DNA from: Roseitranquillus sp963776845
GTDB lineage: Bacteria; Pseudomonadota; Alphaproteobacteria; Rhodobacterales; Rhodobacteraceae
Assembly: GCA_963776845.1 (NCBI GenBank)
Contig: CAVZOJ010000003.1
Span: forward strand, 682,001 to 746,000
Reading direction: 5' to 3'
Length of the DNA: 64,000 nucleotides
A program made the position numbers and the translations under genes. The first letter of the stretch is position 1, and every line of letters starts with the position of its first letter. Under the pieces are notes generated by a model, which saw nothing but the letters and a program-made list of their open reading frames with translations, had not been told where the DNA came from and did no database searches. Positions 21,041 through 29,542 of this stretch are shown here, in pieces.

Positions 21041-22258
21041 CTAGGCCTCCAGCTCCGTCTCGATCCGGACGCTCGATTCGAGCGTCCGGTGCACCGGGCA
21101 CTTGTCCGCGATCTCCAGAAGCTTCGTTCGCTGCGCCGCGTCGAGGTCGCCCTCCAGCCGAATCCGGCGCTGGAACACGTCGATGCGTCCGGTCCCGCCC
21201 TCCGGCTCGGCGTCCGGCGCGTGCGCCTTGGCGTGCGTGACATCGACCGCGACGTGGGCGAGCGGCCAGCCCTTGCGCCGCGCGTACATGCGGATCGTCA
21301 TCGAGGTGCAGGCGCCGAGGCCGGCTGACACCAGGCCGTAGGGCGTCGGGCCCCGGTCGGTGCCGCCGTGGCTCTCCGGCTCGTCGGCGACGAGATGGTG
21401 CTGCGGCCCCGCCATCACGTCCTGCAGGAACCCCTCGGGATCGCCCTCGCTGACCCGGACGATGCCCTCGGGCGCGCCGGCGGGCGGTGCCGGCGGCGCG
21501 AGGTCGAGATAGCGGCTCGCCCATACGGCGATCATCTCGGCGGCGTACTCCGCATCGGCCGGCCGGCTGATCAGGTGGTCGGCATCGTCCAGCGTCACGA
21601 AGCTCTTGGGATGGCGCGCGGCGACGAATATCCGCGTCGCGTTGTCGATCCCGACCACCGCGTCGCGCGGCGCGTGCAGCACCAGCAGCGCGCGGCGCAG
21701 ATCGCGGATCGCCGGCTCCAGCCGCGCCGCCGAGACATCCTCGACGAAGTCCCGCCCGATCGTGATGGGGCGGCCGCCGAGGTCGACCTCCGCCGAGCCC
21801 TCGGCCTCGATCCGCTCCAGCGCGTCGGCGAAGTTGTGCGTCACGTGGCCCGGATCGAACGGCGCCCCCAGCGTGGCGACGGCCAGGGCCGACGGGATCT
21901 CTCCCGCCGCCCGCAGGACCGCCGCGCCGCCCAGCGAGTGCCCGATCAGCAGCGACGGCGCCATGTCGCGCGCCTCCAGCGCGCCGGCAGCCGCCACGAG
22001 GTCGCCGACGTTGCTGCGGAACGTGGTGTTGCCGAACTCGCCGCCGGAATGGCCGAGGCCGGTGAAGTCGAACCGCAGGACGGCGATCCCCTCCGACGCC
22101 AGCCGCCCGGCGATGCGGCGCGCGGCGATGACGTCCTTGCCGCAGGTGAAGCAGTGCGCGAAGAGCGCCGTCGCCAGATGCGGCCCGTCCGGCAGGTCGA
22201 GGCGCGCCGCCAGCTCATCGCCGGCGTGCCCTGTGAAAGTCATCCGTTCCGTCGGCAC
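21041..22258 (-). CDS. Alpha/beta hydrolase-OsmC fusion protein
   Basis: Two-domain cytoplasmic protein of 405 residues. The N-terminal 250 or so residues are an alpha/beta hydrolase with nucleophile motif IGHSLGG and DDADHL around the catalytic histidine. The C-terminal 140 or so residues are an OsmC/Ohr-type peroxide-reductase domain with its two reactive cysteines in LGACTSMTIR and DKCPVHRTL. GTG at 22258 (VPTERM) is chosen because GGGAGGTGCAG lies directly upstream; ATG at 22243 is the alternative. The fusion suggests hydrolysis of an ester coupled to hydroperoxide reduction, but no substrate is known. It converges on bioY with a 4-base gap. Confidence 0.88.
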   Translation of the reverse strand: MPTERMTFTGHAGDELAARLDLPDGPHLATALFAHCFTCGKDVIAARRIAGRLASEGIAVLRFDFTGLGHSGGEFGNTTFRSNVGDLVAAAGALEARDMAPSLLIGHSLGGAAVLRAAGEIPSALAVATLGAPFDPGHVTHNFADALERIEAEGSAEVDLGGRPITIGRDFVEDVSAARLEPAIRDLRRALLVLHAPRDAVVGIDNATRIFVAARHPKSFVTLDDADHLISRPADAEYAAEMIAVWASRYLDLAPPAPPAGAPEGIVRVSEGDPEGFLQDVMAGPQHHLVADEPESHGGTDRGPTPYGLVSAGLGACTSMTIRMYARRKGWPLAHVAVDVTHAKAHAPDAEPEGGTGRIDVFQRRIRLEGDLDAAQRTKLLEIADKCPVHRTLESSVRIETELEA

Positions 22259-22755
22259 CTGCACCTCCCGTTCCGGCCGCTCACGCCGGTTCGCACGATC
22301 CGCGTCGTCGCCGCGGCTGTAACCTCTTTGGCTTACACCGCGGCGGTGAAGCCCATCTGTCGCACGGAGTTCTGCGTCAGAAAAAGAATCCATTCACGAC
22401 GATGACTGGCGCCATCGTTTCTTCCGCCGACAGTGCAGGAGCGGCGATGATCCCGGAGACTTCAGCTTCGAGACGCAGAACCGGCAGGAAGCGTCCGAGG
22501 CGAGGCGTCGCGCCGCGCCTCACTGACAACCGCTTCTTCCGCGGCGCCCGCGCCTAGCGCGCCCGCGGCCGAGGCGTCGTCGTCCAGGCCGCTCTTCCGC
22601 ATCGGCGGACCACGCGGTACACGGGGGGCAGAGCAGCGACGCCGGGGCAGAATGCCTGCAGGCCCGAGGCGCAGGAGGCCGCGAAGCGATGCCCGTCCAC
22701 GCAGACCGACGACCGCCCGCGAGGCACGGCACGCGCGCGCGGCCGGAATAGCCGG
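22259..22755. other. Gene-free divergent region before recN
   Basis: About 500 bases between the hydrolase-OsmC gene (leftward) and recN (rightward). It must contain both promoters. Open frames here have unusual composition and no family resemblance, and I see no RNA gene or repeat. No alphaproteobacterial SOS box (GTTC-N7-GTTC or GAAC-N7-GAAC) is obvious to the eye. Confidence 0.6.
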
Positions 22756-24405
22756 ATGCTGCGCGGCCTCGACATCCGCGACATCCTCATCATCGACCGG
22801 CTGGAGCTCGACTTCGGCGCCGGCCTCAACGTCCTGACCGGAGAGACCGGGGCCGGAAAGTCGATCCTGCTCGACGCGCTCGGCTTCGTGCTCGGCTGGC
22901 GCGGCCGCGCCGACATCGTGCGCCCGGGTGCCGATGTCGGCGAGGTCTCGGCTTCCTTCGACCTCGCCCCGGGCCACGCCGCACGCGCCGTGCTGGAGGA
23001 GGGCGGCCTGCCTGCCGGCGACGAGCTCCTGCTGCGCCGCACCGTCACCCCCGACGGCCGCAAGACCGCCTACGTCAACGACCGCCGCGTCTCCGGCGAC
23101 GTCCTGCGCCGTCTCTCCGACACGCTCGTCGAGCTGCACGGGCAGCAGGACGACCGTGGCCTTCTCGACCCGCGCGTCCACCGCGACCTGCTCGACGCCT
23201 ACGGCGCACTCGGGCCGCAGCGCGACGCGGTGCGGGCGGCGTGGCGCGGCCTCGCCGCCGCCGACCGCGCCCTGGCCGAGGCCGAGGCGGCGCTCGCCGC
23301 CGCCCGCGGGGAGGAGGAGTACGTCCGCCACGCCGCCGCCGAGCTCGAGGCACTCGCGCCCGAGCCGGGGGAGGAGGACGCGCTCGATACCCGCCGTCGC
23401 CTGATGCGCGCCGCCGCCGGGCTGCGCGAGGACGTCGCCCGCGCCGCCCAGGCGCTGGGACCCGACGGCGCCGAGGGGCGGATGCTCGACGCCACCCGCT
23501 GGCTCGACGGCGCGGCGGCCGGCGCCGAGGGGCGGCTCGACCCGGCGCTCGAGACGCTCGCCCGCGCCCTCGACGCCCTGTCCGAGACGCAGTCGGGCAT
23601 CAACTCCGCGCTCGAGGCGATGACCTTCGACCCCGCCGAGCTGGAGATGACGGAGGAGCGGCTCTTCGCCCTCCGCGCCCTCTCCCGCAAGCATGGCGTC
23701 CCTCCGGACGAGCTGCCGGAGCTCGCCGCCAGCCTCGCCGCCCGCCTAGCGGCCCTCGACGACGGGGCGGGGAGCCTGGCGCGGCTCGCGACCGAACGGG
23801 CGCACGCCGCCGCCGCCTACGACGCCGCCGCCACGGCGCTCACCGACGCGCGGCACGCGGCGGCGCGTCGCCTCGACGCGGCGATGGCGGCCGAGCTCGC
23901 GCCGCTGCGGATGGACCGCGCCATCTTCACGACCGAGATCGCGTCGATCGATCCCGGCCCGACCGGCCGCGACGCCGTGACCTTCACCGTCGCCACGAAC
24001 CCGGGCGCACCGGCGGGGCCGCTCAACCGCGTGGCTTCCGGCGGAGAGCTCAGCCGCTTCCTTCTCGCCCTCAAGGTGTGCCTGACCTCGGACGCGCCGC
24101 AGCTCACGCTGATCTTCGACGAGATCGACCGCGGCGTCGGCGGCGCGACGGCCGACGCCGTCGGTCGCCGCCTCGCGTCGCTGGCACGCGAGGCGCAGGT
24201 GCTCGTGGTGACGCACTCGCCGCAGGTCGCCGCGCTCGCCGATCACCACTGGCGGGTGGAGAAGCGCATCGCGGACGCGACTACGCTCTCCACCGTCGTC
24301 GCGCTCGATCCCGGCGCCCGCATCGACGAAATCGCGCGGATGCTCGCCGGCGACACCGTCACCGACGAGGCCCGCGGCGCCGCCCGCGCGCTCCTTGCGG
24401 GCTGA
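22756..24405 (+). CDS. recN: DNA repair protein RecN
   Basis: SMC-like ATPase that acts at double-strand breaks, 549 residues. Walker A is GETGAGKS (29-36). A long alanine-rich coiled-coil region fills the middle, interrupted by a short globular hinge. The C-terminal ATPase half shows ASGGELSRFLLALK and Walker B LIFDEIDRGVGG, followed by VVTHSPQVAALADHHW. Full length. It is followed by a small convergent lipoprotein gene. Confidence 0.96.
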   Translation: MLRGLDIRDILIIDRLELDFGAGLNVLTGETGAGKSILLDALGFVLGWRGRADIVRPGADVGEVSASFDLAPGHAARAVLEEGGLPAGDELLLRRTVTPDGRKTAYVNDRRVSGDVLRRLSDTLVELHGQQDDRGLLDPRVHRDLLDAYGALGPQRDAVRAAWRGLAAADRALAEAEAALAAARGEEEYVRHAAAELEALAPEPGEEDALDTRRRLMRAAAGLREDVARAAQALGPDGAEGRMLDATRWLDGAAAGAEGRLDPALETLARALDALSETQSGINSALEAMTFDPAELEMTEERLFALRALSRKHGVPPDELPELAASLAARLAALDDGAGSLARLATERAHAAAAYDAAATALTDARHAAARRLDAAMAAELAPLRMDRAIFTTEIASIDPGPTGRDAVTFTVATNPGAPAGPLNRVASGGELSRFLLALKVCLTSDAPQLTLIFDEIDRGVGGATADAVGRRLASLAREAQVLVVTHSPQVAALADHHWRVEKRIADATTLSTVVALDPGARIDEIARMLAGDTVTDEARGAARALLAG

Positions 24406-24487
24406 CAAGGCGACGCACGCCGACAGCGCCTGCGACATCAGTCCAGGCGCCTCTCACGCCGCCCCGAGGTCGCGACGGTGCGTCAGC

Positions 24488-24670
24488 TCAATCGCCGATC
24501 TCGTTGTCGAACCCGTCCGTGGGCTCGGCTCTTGCCTCGACGGGGTTGGCGTAGGGCGAGGGGTCGGCGAAATCATCCAGCGCCTCGGTCTGGCTTTCCG
24601 CCGTTCCGGTCTGTTCGCATCCGGCCGCCGCAAAAACGGCAACTCCGCACAGGATCGCAAGCGGTTTCAT
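24488..24670 (-). CDS. Small predicted lipoprotein
   Basis: Protein of 60 residues with a lipoprotein signal: hydrophobic LAILCGVAVFAAAG followed by C18 in a good lipobox. The mature part of about 43 residues is acidic and threonine/alanine/proline-rich, with no recognisable domain. ATG at 24670 has AAGGAG seven bases upstream. It is convergent with recN and lies downstream of the NTF2-like gene. Function unknown. Confidence 0.72.
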   Translation of the reverse strand: MKPLAILCGVAVFAAAGCEQTGTAESQTEALDDFADPSPYANPVEARAEPTDGFDNEIGD

Positions 24671-24729
24671 GGGATCTCCTTGGTTCGGGGATCAATGACG
24701 CAACCCTTCCACGGTTCCCGCGCCGTGCG

Positions 24730-25176
24730 CTACCGGTAGTCGCCGGGCCGCAGTCCTCCGGGGCCGGCCACCAGCGTCTCCACTCCCGGGACGATGTCGG
24801 TGTTCTGCGCCGCGACGGCGATCCAGCCGTCCCCGCGACGCTCCAGCACGAAGACGAGGATCGTCGTCCGCGACCCGGCCGCGGCGCCCTCTTGCGTCAC
24901 CTGGCCGGTCAGCCGGACCCGCGCATGCACCACGGCCATGTCGCCGGATCGCCGCACCTTGACCCGGCCGATCGTCAGCCGCGTCTCGGCGAAGAACGAC
25001 TCCAGCGCGTAGGCATGGGCGCGTGCGATTGCAGCCCGATCCTCCCACCAGATCCCGACGACATTCACGAAATCGGCGTCCTCGGCGAAGAGCGCACCGA
25101 TCGCCGCGCCGTCCCGCGCCATCCAGGCGTCGCGGAACGCCGCGGGGAAATCGTCCGGCTCGGCGACGCGGGTCAT
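24730..25176 (-). CDS. NTF2-like (SnoaL/DUF4440, SgcJ-type) protein
   Basis: Cytoplasmic protein of about 148 residues with the cone-shaped NTF2 fold pattern: AFRDAWMARDGAAIGALFAEDADFVN, then GIWWEDRAAI and the late strand WIAVAAQNTDIV. Such proteins are assigned to the SgcJ/EcaC group and can be small ligand-binding proteins or isomerases. Function cannot be predicted. ATG at 25176 is the first convincing start; the frame stays open upstream. Confidence 0.72.
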   Translation of the reverse strand: MTRVAEPDDFPAAFRDAWMARDGAAIGALFAEDADFVNVVGIWWEDRAAIARAHAYALESFFAETRLTIGRVKVRRSGDMAVVHARVRLTGQVTQEGAAAGSRTTILVFVLERRGDGWIAVAAQNTDIVPGVETLVAGPGGLRPGDYR

Positions 25177-25273
25177 CGCGAGGTCTGGCGCGATGACGCT
25201 CGCGCGCGGCCGGGCGGGGCTCGATGCCTCGCACGGCCGCCCCCGCCGGGCGGGACAAAGCTCACGGCCGGGT

Positions 25274-25888
25274 CTAGCCGCGTCGGCGTACGACCCCGAG
25301 CAATCCAAGCGCCACGGCCAGCATCGGCAGGGCGGCCGGAAGCGGAATGACCTCGGGGTTCGATGTGTCGGACAATTCGACGCGAACGTAGTCGAGTAGC
25401 GCGCCGATATTGTCGGCGCTGGAATTGTCGAAGAAGATGTTGCCCGTCGTGTCCGCCGCCACGCTGAAGCTGCGCGAGACGACGCTGTAGGGGTCAGACG
25501 GCAGGAAGGTCAGAGCTTCGGTCGTCAGGATCCCCGTGGAGATCCCGAACTGGACGGTCTCCAGGGCCGAGCCGCGCTGGCTGCCGCCAATGTTAAAGCT
25601 CAGCGTGTAGGTGGCGCCGGCCAGGAAGCTGATCGGCTCCGATGCGAAGATCCCAGCATTCAAGGTCGAGCCGTCGAGGTCGACGCAGCCGAGGCTGGGA
25701 CAGCTCAGCCCGAACCCTCCGTTGGTGAAGGCGTCGACGGTACCCGATTCGACGCTGAACTGGTCGAAGCCCGTGAAGTTGTTCGCCGAGGTCGGCGCTT
25801 CGTCGAAGTCCTCGAAGAAGATCTCGGCGCCATGCGTCGCGCCTGCTGCCGCTGTGACTGCCAATGCAAGAATCGCTGTTTTGAACAT
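25274..25888 (-). CDS. Exported protein with PLPA-type CTERM sorting signal
   Basis: Predicted exported protein of 204 residues with an N-terminal signal peptide (KTAILALAVTAAAGATHGA). A jelly-roll-like extracellular domain follows, with repeated beta strands, GFDQFSVESGTVDAF and YVRVELSDTSNP. The C-terminus IPLPAALPMLAVALGLLG followed by RRRG is the tripartite sorting signal of the VPLPA-CTERM class: motif, hydrophobic helix, basic tail. That implies an exosortase elsewhere in the genome and secretion of the mature protein, often linked to exopolysaccharide. ATG at 25888 has GGGAG upstream. Confidence 0.84.
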   Translation of the reverse strand: MFKTAILALAVTAAAGATHGAEIFFEDFDEAPTSANNFTGFDQFSVESGTVDAFTNGGFGLSCPSLGCVDLDGSTLNAGIFASEPISFLAGATYTLSFNIGGSQRGSALETVQFGISTGILTTEALTFLPSDPYSVVSRSFSVAADTTGNIFFDNSSADNIGALLDYVRVELSDTSNPEVIPLPAALPMLAVALGLLGVVRRRG

Positions 25889-25962
25889 GTCCAATACTCC
25901 CACCCGCGGCGCCAATATGCCGCACGCTAGGAGCTAGAACGCGCCGCCTGGGCGGCCAGCGC

Positions 25963-27340
25963 TCAGTTCATCTCGACGATCTTGCCGGGGTTCATCACGC
26001 CCGCAGGATCCAGCGCGCGCTTGATGTCGGCCATGACGCCCCACGCCTCGCCATGCTCTGCCGCCATGTAGCCGAGCTTGCCGACGCCGATGCCATGCTC
26101 GCCCGAGACCGTGCCACCCAGCTCCAGCGCCAGCTCGGCGATGCGCCCGTGGACGTCCTTCGCCGCTTTCTCCTCCGCCGCGTTGCCGTCCTCGATCAGC
26201 AGCGTCGCGTGAAAGTTGCCGTCGCCCACATGCCCGACGATCGGCCCGAAGAGGCCGGCCTCGGCGATCATCTCGGTCGACCGCTCCATCGCGTCGGCCA
26301 GCCGGCTGATCGGGACGCAGACGTCGGTGACGTAGGCGCGACTGCCCGGCCGCAGCGCCATCAGCGCGTGGTAGCCGTTGTGGCGCATCCGCCACAGCGC
26401 GTTGCGCTCCTCCGGCAGCGACGACCAGCGGAACCCCTCGACCCCGAACTCCTGCGCGATCTCGCCAAAGCGCGCCGCATCTTCCGCCGCGCCGGCCTCA
26501 GACCCGTGGAACTCCACCATCAGGTGCGGCTTCAGCGGAAAGTCGGTGCCGGCATAGGCGTTGAAGGCCTTCGCCACGTCGGCGTCGAGATACTCGATCC
26601 GCGCCATCGGGATGCCCATCTGGATCGTCGCGATCACCGCGTCCACCGCACGCTCCGGAGTCGGGGAACGCGCAGACCCCCGCCGTCACCGCCTCGGGCT
26701 GACCGCGCAGCTTCAGCGTCAGCTCGGTGATCAGCCCCAGCGTGCCCTCGGCGCCGACGAACAGCGCCGTCAGGTCGTACCCGGCCGACGATTTCCGCGC
26801 CCGCGTCCCGGTATGGATCACGCGCCCGTCGGACAGCACCACCGTCAGCCCCAGCACGTTGTCGCGCATCGTGCCGTAGCGCACCGCCGTGGTGCCGCTG
26901 GCGCGGGTCGAGGCCATGCCGCCCAGCGTCGCGTTGGCGCCCGGATCGACCGGAAAGAACAGGCCGGTGGCCCGCAGCTCCTCGTTCAGCTCATGCCGCG
27001 TCAGGCCGGGCTGCACGACGCAGTACATGTCCTCCGCCCGCAGCTCCACGACGCGGTTCATGCGGCTGAAGTCGACCGAGACGCCGCCGCGAAACGGCAC
27101 CGCGTGCCCCTCGAGCGACGTGCCCACGCCCCAGCCGACCACCGGGCAGCCATGCGCGGCGCAGACCCTTGCGATGCGCGCCACCTCCTCGGTCGTCTCG
27201 GGGTAGGCGACGGCGTCGGGCGGCGTTTCCGGAAAGTGCGACTCCGACCGGCCGTGGTTCGCCAGATCCGACTTGGACCGGCTCAACCGATCGCCTAGGA
27301 ACGACGCAAGCTCGGTCAAGGCCTCGGGGATCGCCACCAT
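25963..27340 (-). pseudogene. FAD-linked oxidase, D-lactate dehydrogenase/GlcD type, one frameshift
   Basis: Flavoprotein of the D-2-hydroxyacid dehydrogenase group (FAD-binding type 4 domain, GlcD/Dld-like C-terminal domain). The N-terminal half shows GWGVGTSLEGHAVP and PGANATLGGMASTRASGT, the FAD-binding signature. The C-terminal half shows GHVGDGNFHATLLI and GTVSGEHGIGVGKLGYM. The frame is lost at the CC at 26655-26656. Dropping one base joins FPDS to ERAVDAVIATIQMG and gives 458 residues. ATG at 27340 has a strong GGGAGGAAG site. Likely substrates are D-lactate or glycolate, but the sequence does not decide. Confidence 0.87.
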
Positions 27341-27434
27341 CTTCCTCCCTGTCGCATAACGGTCCGACCCTAGGCGAAGCGGGCCGCCTGGGGAAGGCGA
27401 TACCAGCCCGGGGCGAGGGATCCGCGGGGCGCCC

Positions 27435-29099
27435 ATGCTCGCCGACCAGATCGACACCGTCTCGACCGCCTGCCGGACCGGATGGCAGCTGTTGCGCCGC
27501 CGCGGCCCCTCGCAGGTCCAGTTCTGGTTCATCGCGCTCATCATCGGCATCGCCGCGGGCTTTGCCGCGCTGTTCTTCCGCAAGGGCATCGAGGCGCTCG
27601 AGACCACGCTCTACGGCACCGACGACCCCGCCCGCCTCGCCACCTTCGCCGAGACGCTGCCCTGGTACTGGATCCTCACGATCCCCATCGTCGGCGGCCT
27701 CGCCGTCGGCCTCATCCTGTCGCGCTTCACGCCCGACGCCCGCGTCCGCGCCGTCGCCGACGTGATCGAGGGCGCCGCCCTCCGCGACGGCCGCGTCGAG
27801 AGGCGGGCGGGCCTCGCCTCCATCGCCGCCTCGTTCATCACCCTCTCCACCGGCGGCTCCACCGGGCGCGAGGGGCCGGTGGTGCACATGGCGGCGCTGA
27901 TCTCGACCTGGATCTGCAACCGCATCAGCGCCAACGGCATTACCGGCCGCGACCTGCTCGGCTGCGCCGTCGCCGCCGCCGTCTCCGCCTCGTTCAACGC
28001 GCCGATCGCCGGCGCCCTCTTCGCGCTCGAGGTGGTGCTGCGCCACTTCGCGGTCCACGCCTTCGCGCCCATCGTCATCGCCTCGGCCGCGGGCACCGTC
28101 ATCAACCGCCTCGAATATGGCGGCGTGACCGAGTTCACGCTCAGCCAGAACATCCTCGGCTTCTATGTCGAGCTTCCGGCGTTCCTGCTGCTCGGCCTCG
28201 TCTGCGGCCTCGTCGCGGTGATCTTCATGCGCGCGATCTTCTGGACCGAGGACCTCGCCGGCCGCTTTCAGGAGCGGACCGGGCTGCCGCGCGCGCTGCG
28301 TCCCGCCCTCGCCGGGCTGCTGCTCGGCGTCATCGCGATCGAGTTCCCGCACATCATCGGCGTCGGCTACGAGACGACGTCCGAGGCGCTGACCGGCGGG
28401 CTGCTGCTGCACGAGGCGGTCGTCTTCTCCGTCGTCAAGGTCGCCGCCGTAGCGATAACGATGGGCGGGCGGATGGGCGGCGGCGTGTTCTCACCCTCGC
28501 TGATGCTGGGCGCGCTGACCGGCCTCGCCTACGGGCTGATCGCCACCGCCGTCTTCCCCGAGGTCTCGGGGTCCCAGACGCTCTACGCGCTTGCCGGGAT
28601 GGGCGCCGTCGCCGCCGCCGTCCTCGGCGCGCCGATCTCGACCACGCTGATCGTGTTCGAGCTCACCGGCGACTGGCAGACCGGTCTCGCGGTGATGGTC
28701 TCGGTCTCGCTCTCCTCGGCGCTGGCGGCGCGCCTCGTCCACCGCTCGTTCTTTCTCACCCAGCTCGAGCGGCGGGGCATCCATCTCGCCGCCGGGCCGC
28801 AGGCCTATCTGCTGTCGATGTTCCGCGTGACGACGGTCATGCGCCAGCCCACCGACAGCCGCGCCGCCGACGCCGACGCCTGCCGCCGCCTGATCGAGGA
28901 CGGCATCTTCATCGAGGCCAGCGCCACGCTCGAGGCCGCGATGCCGATCTTCGAGCGGTCGAACACCGCCTTCATCCCCGTCGTCCGGCTGCGCAAAGAC
29001 ACGACCACGCCCGAGCTTCTCGGCGCGCTCTTCCAGGTCGACGCGCTGCGCGCCTACAACCGCGCCCTCGCGGCCACCGCAGCCGAAGAGCACTCGTGA
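27435..29099 (+). CDS. CLC-family chloride channel/antiporter
   Basis: Integral membrane chloride channel or Cl-/H+ exchanger, 554 residues. The selectivity motifs are GGSTGREGPVV (gating glutamate E146) and GGGVFSPSL, with roughly ten membrane helices. After the membrane domain comes a cytoplasmic C-terminal tail of about 110 residues with one degenerate CBS-like unit (EAAMPIFERSNTAFIPVV). The serine-glycine filter is GSTG rather than the classical GSGIP, a variation found in several bacterial CLC clades. It is divergent from the FAD-linked oxidase gene. Confidence 0.91.
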   Translation: MLADQIDTVSTACRTGWQLLRRRGPSQVQFWFIALIIGIAAGFAALFFRKGIEALETTLYGTDDPARLATFAETLPWYWILTIPIVGGLAVGLILSRFTPDARVRAVADVIEGAALRDGRVERRAGLASIAASFITLSTGGSTGREGPVVHMAALISTWICNRISANGITGRDLLGCAVAAAVSASFNAPIAGALFALEVVLRHFAVHAFAPIVIASAAGTVINRLEYGGVTEFTLSQNILGFYVELPAFLLLGLVCGLVAVIFMRAIFWTEDLAGRFQERTGLPRALRPALAGLLLGVIAIEFPHIIGVGYETTSEALTGGLLLHEAVVFSVVKVAAVAITMGGRMGGGVFSPSLMLGALTGLAYGLIATAVFPEVSGSQTLYALAGMGAVAAAVLGAPISTTLIVFELTGDWQTGLAVMVSVSLSSALAARLVHRSFFLTQLERRGIHLAAGPQAYLLSMFRVTTVMRQPTDSRAADADACRRLIEDGIFIEASATLEAAMPIFERSNTAFIPVVRLRKDTTTPELLGALFQVDALRAYNRALAATAAEEHS

Positions 29100-29103
29100 T
29101 GCG

Positions 29104-29445
29104 TCAGACGCCCTCGACGGTCACCTTTTCGGGATAGAAGGCGAGGTAGCCCGCGATGGCCTCGGCGCCCTCGACGGGGTTTTCGTAGCTCCAGGCGACA
29201 TCGGGCACGAGAACGCTCTTTGTCTGCAGCGAGAAGTACGAGGCATCGCCCTTGTGCGGGCAGTGGGTCGTGGTGTCCGACGGCTCCAGAAACGCCATCG
29301 CGATGTCGTCGCGCGGAAAGTAGATCACCGGGTCGTGGCCCGTCTCCTCCAGCCGCAGCGCCCGGCTGCTCTCGCCAAGGATCGCGCCACCGCCGCGTAC
29401 CACCCAGGTGCCTCCGGCCTCGCCGATCGTGATCCTGTCGCTCAT
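29104..29445 (-). CDS. DUF427 family protein
   Basis: Small cytoplasmic protein of 113 residues, MSDRITIGEAGGTWVVRGGG, with the DUF427 hallmarks YFPRDDIAMAFLEPS, THCPHKGDASYFSL and AWSYENPVEGAEAIAGYLAFYPEKV. The fold is known from structural genomics but the function is not. ATG at 29445 has GGGGGATGAG upstream. It converges on the chloride channel with a 4-base gap. Confidence 0.9.
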   Translation of the reverse strand: MSDRITIGEAGGTWVVRGGGAILGESSRALRLEETGHDPVIYFPRDDIAMAFLEPSDTTTHCPHKGDASYFSLQTKSVLVPDVAWSYENPVEGAEAIAGYLAFYPEKVTVEGV

Positions 29446-29542
29446 TCGCTCATCCCCCGGAATTGGTCGCGGGAACCTAGCGCGTGCGCCGCGACGGCAC
29501 CATGACCCTTCTGGGCGACCCTCCGGCCGCGCGGGCGCACGC

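Noticed and set aside
22462..23694. A 410-codon minus-strand frame over the recN 5' half
   Set aside because: It is antisense to the clearly conserved recN gene, and its product is low-complexity.
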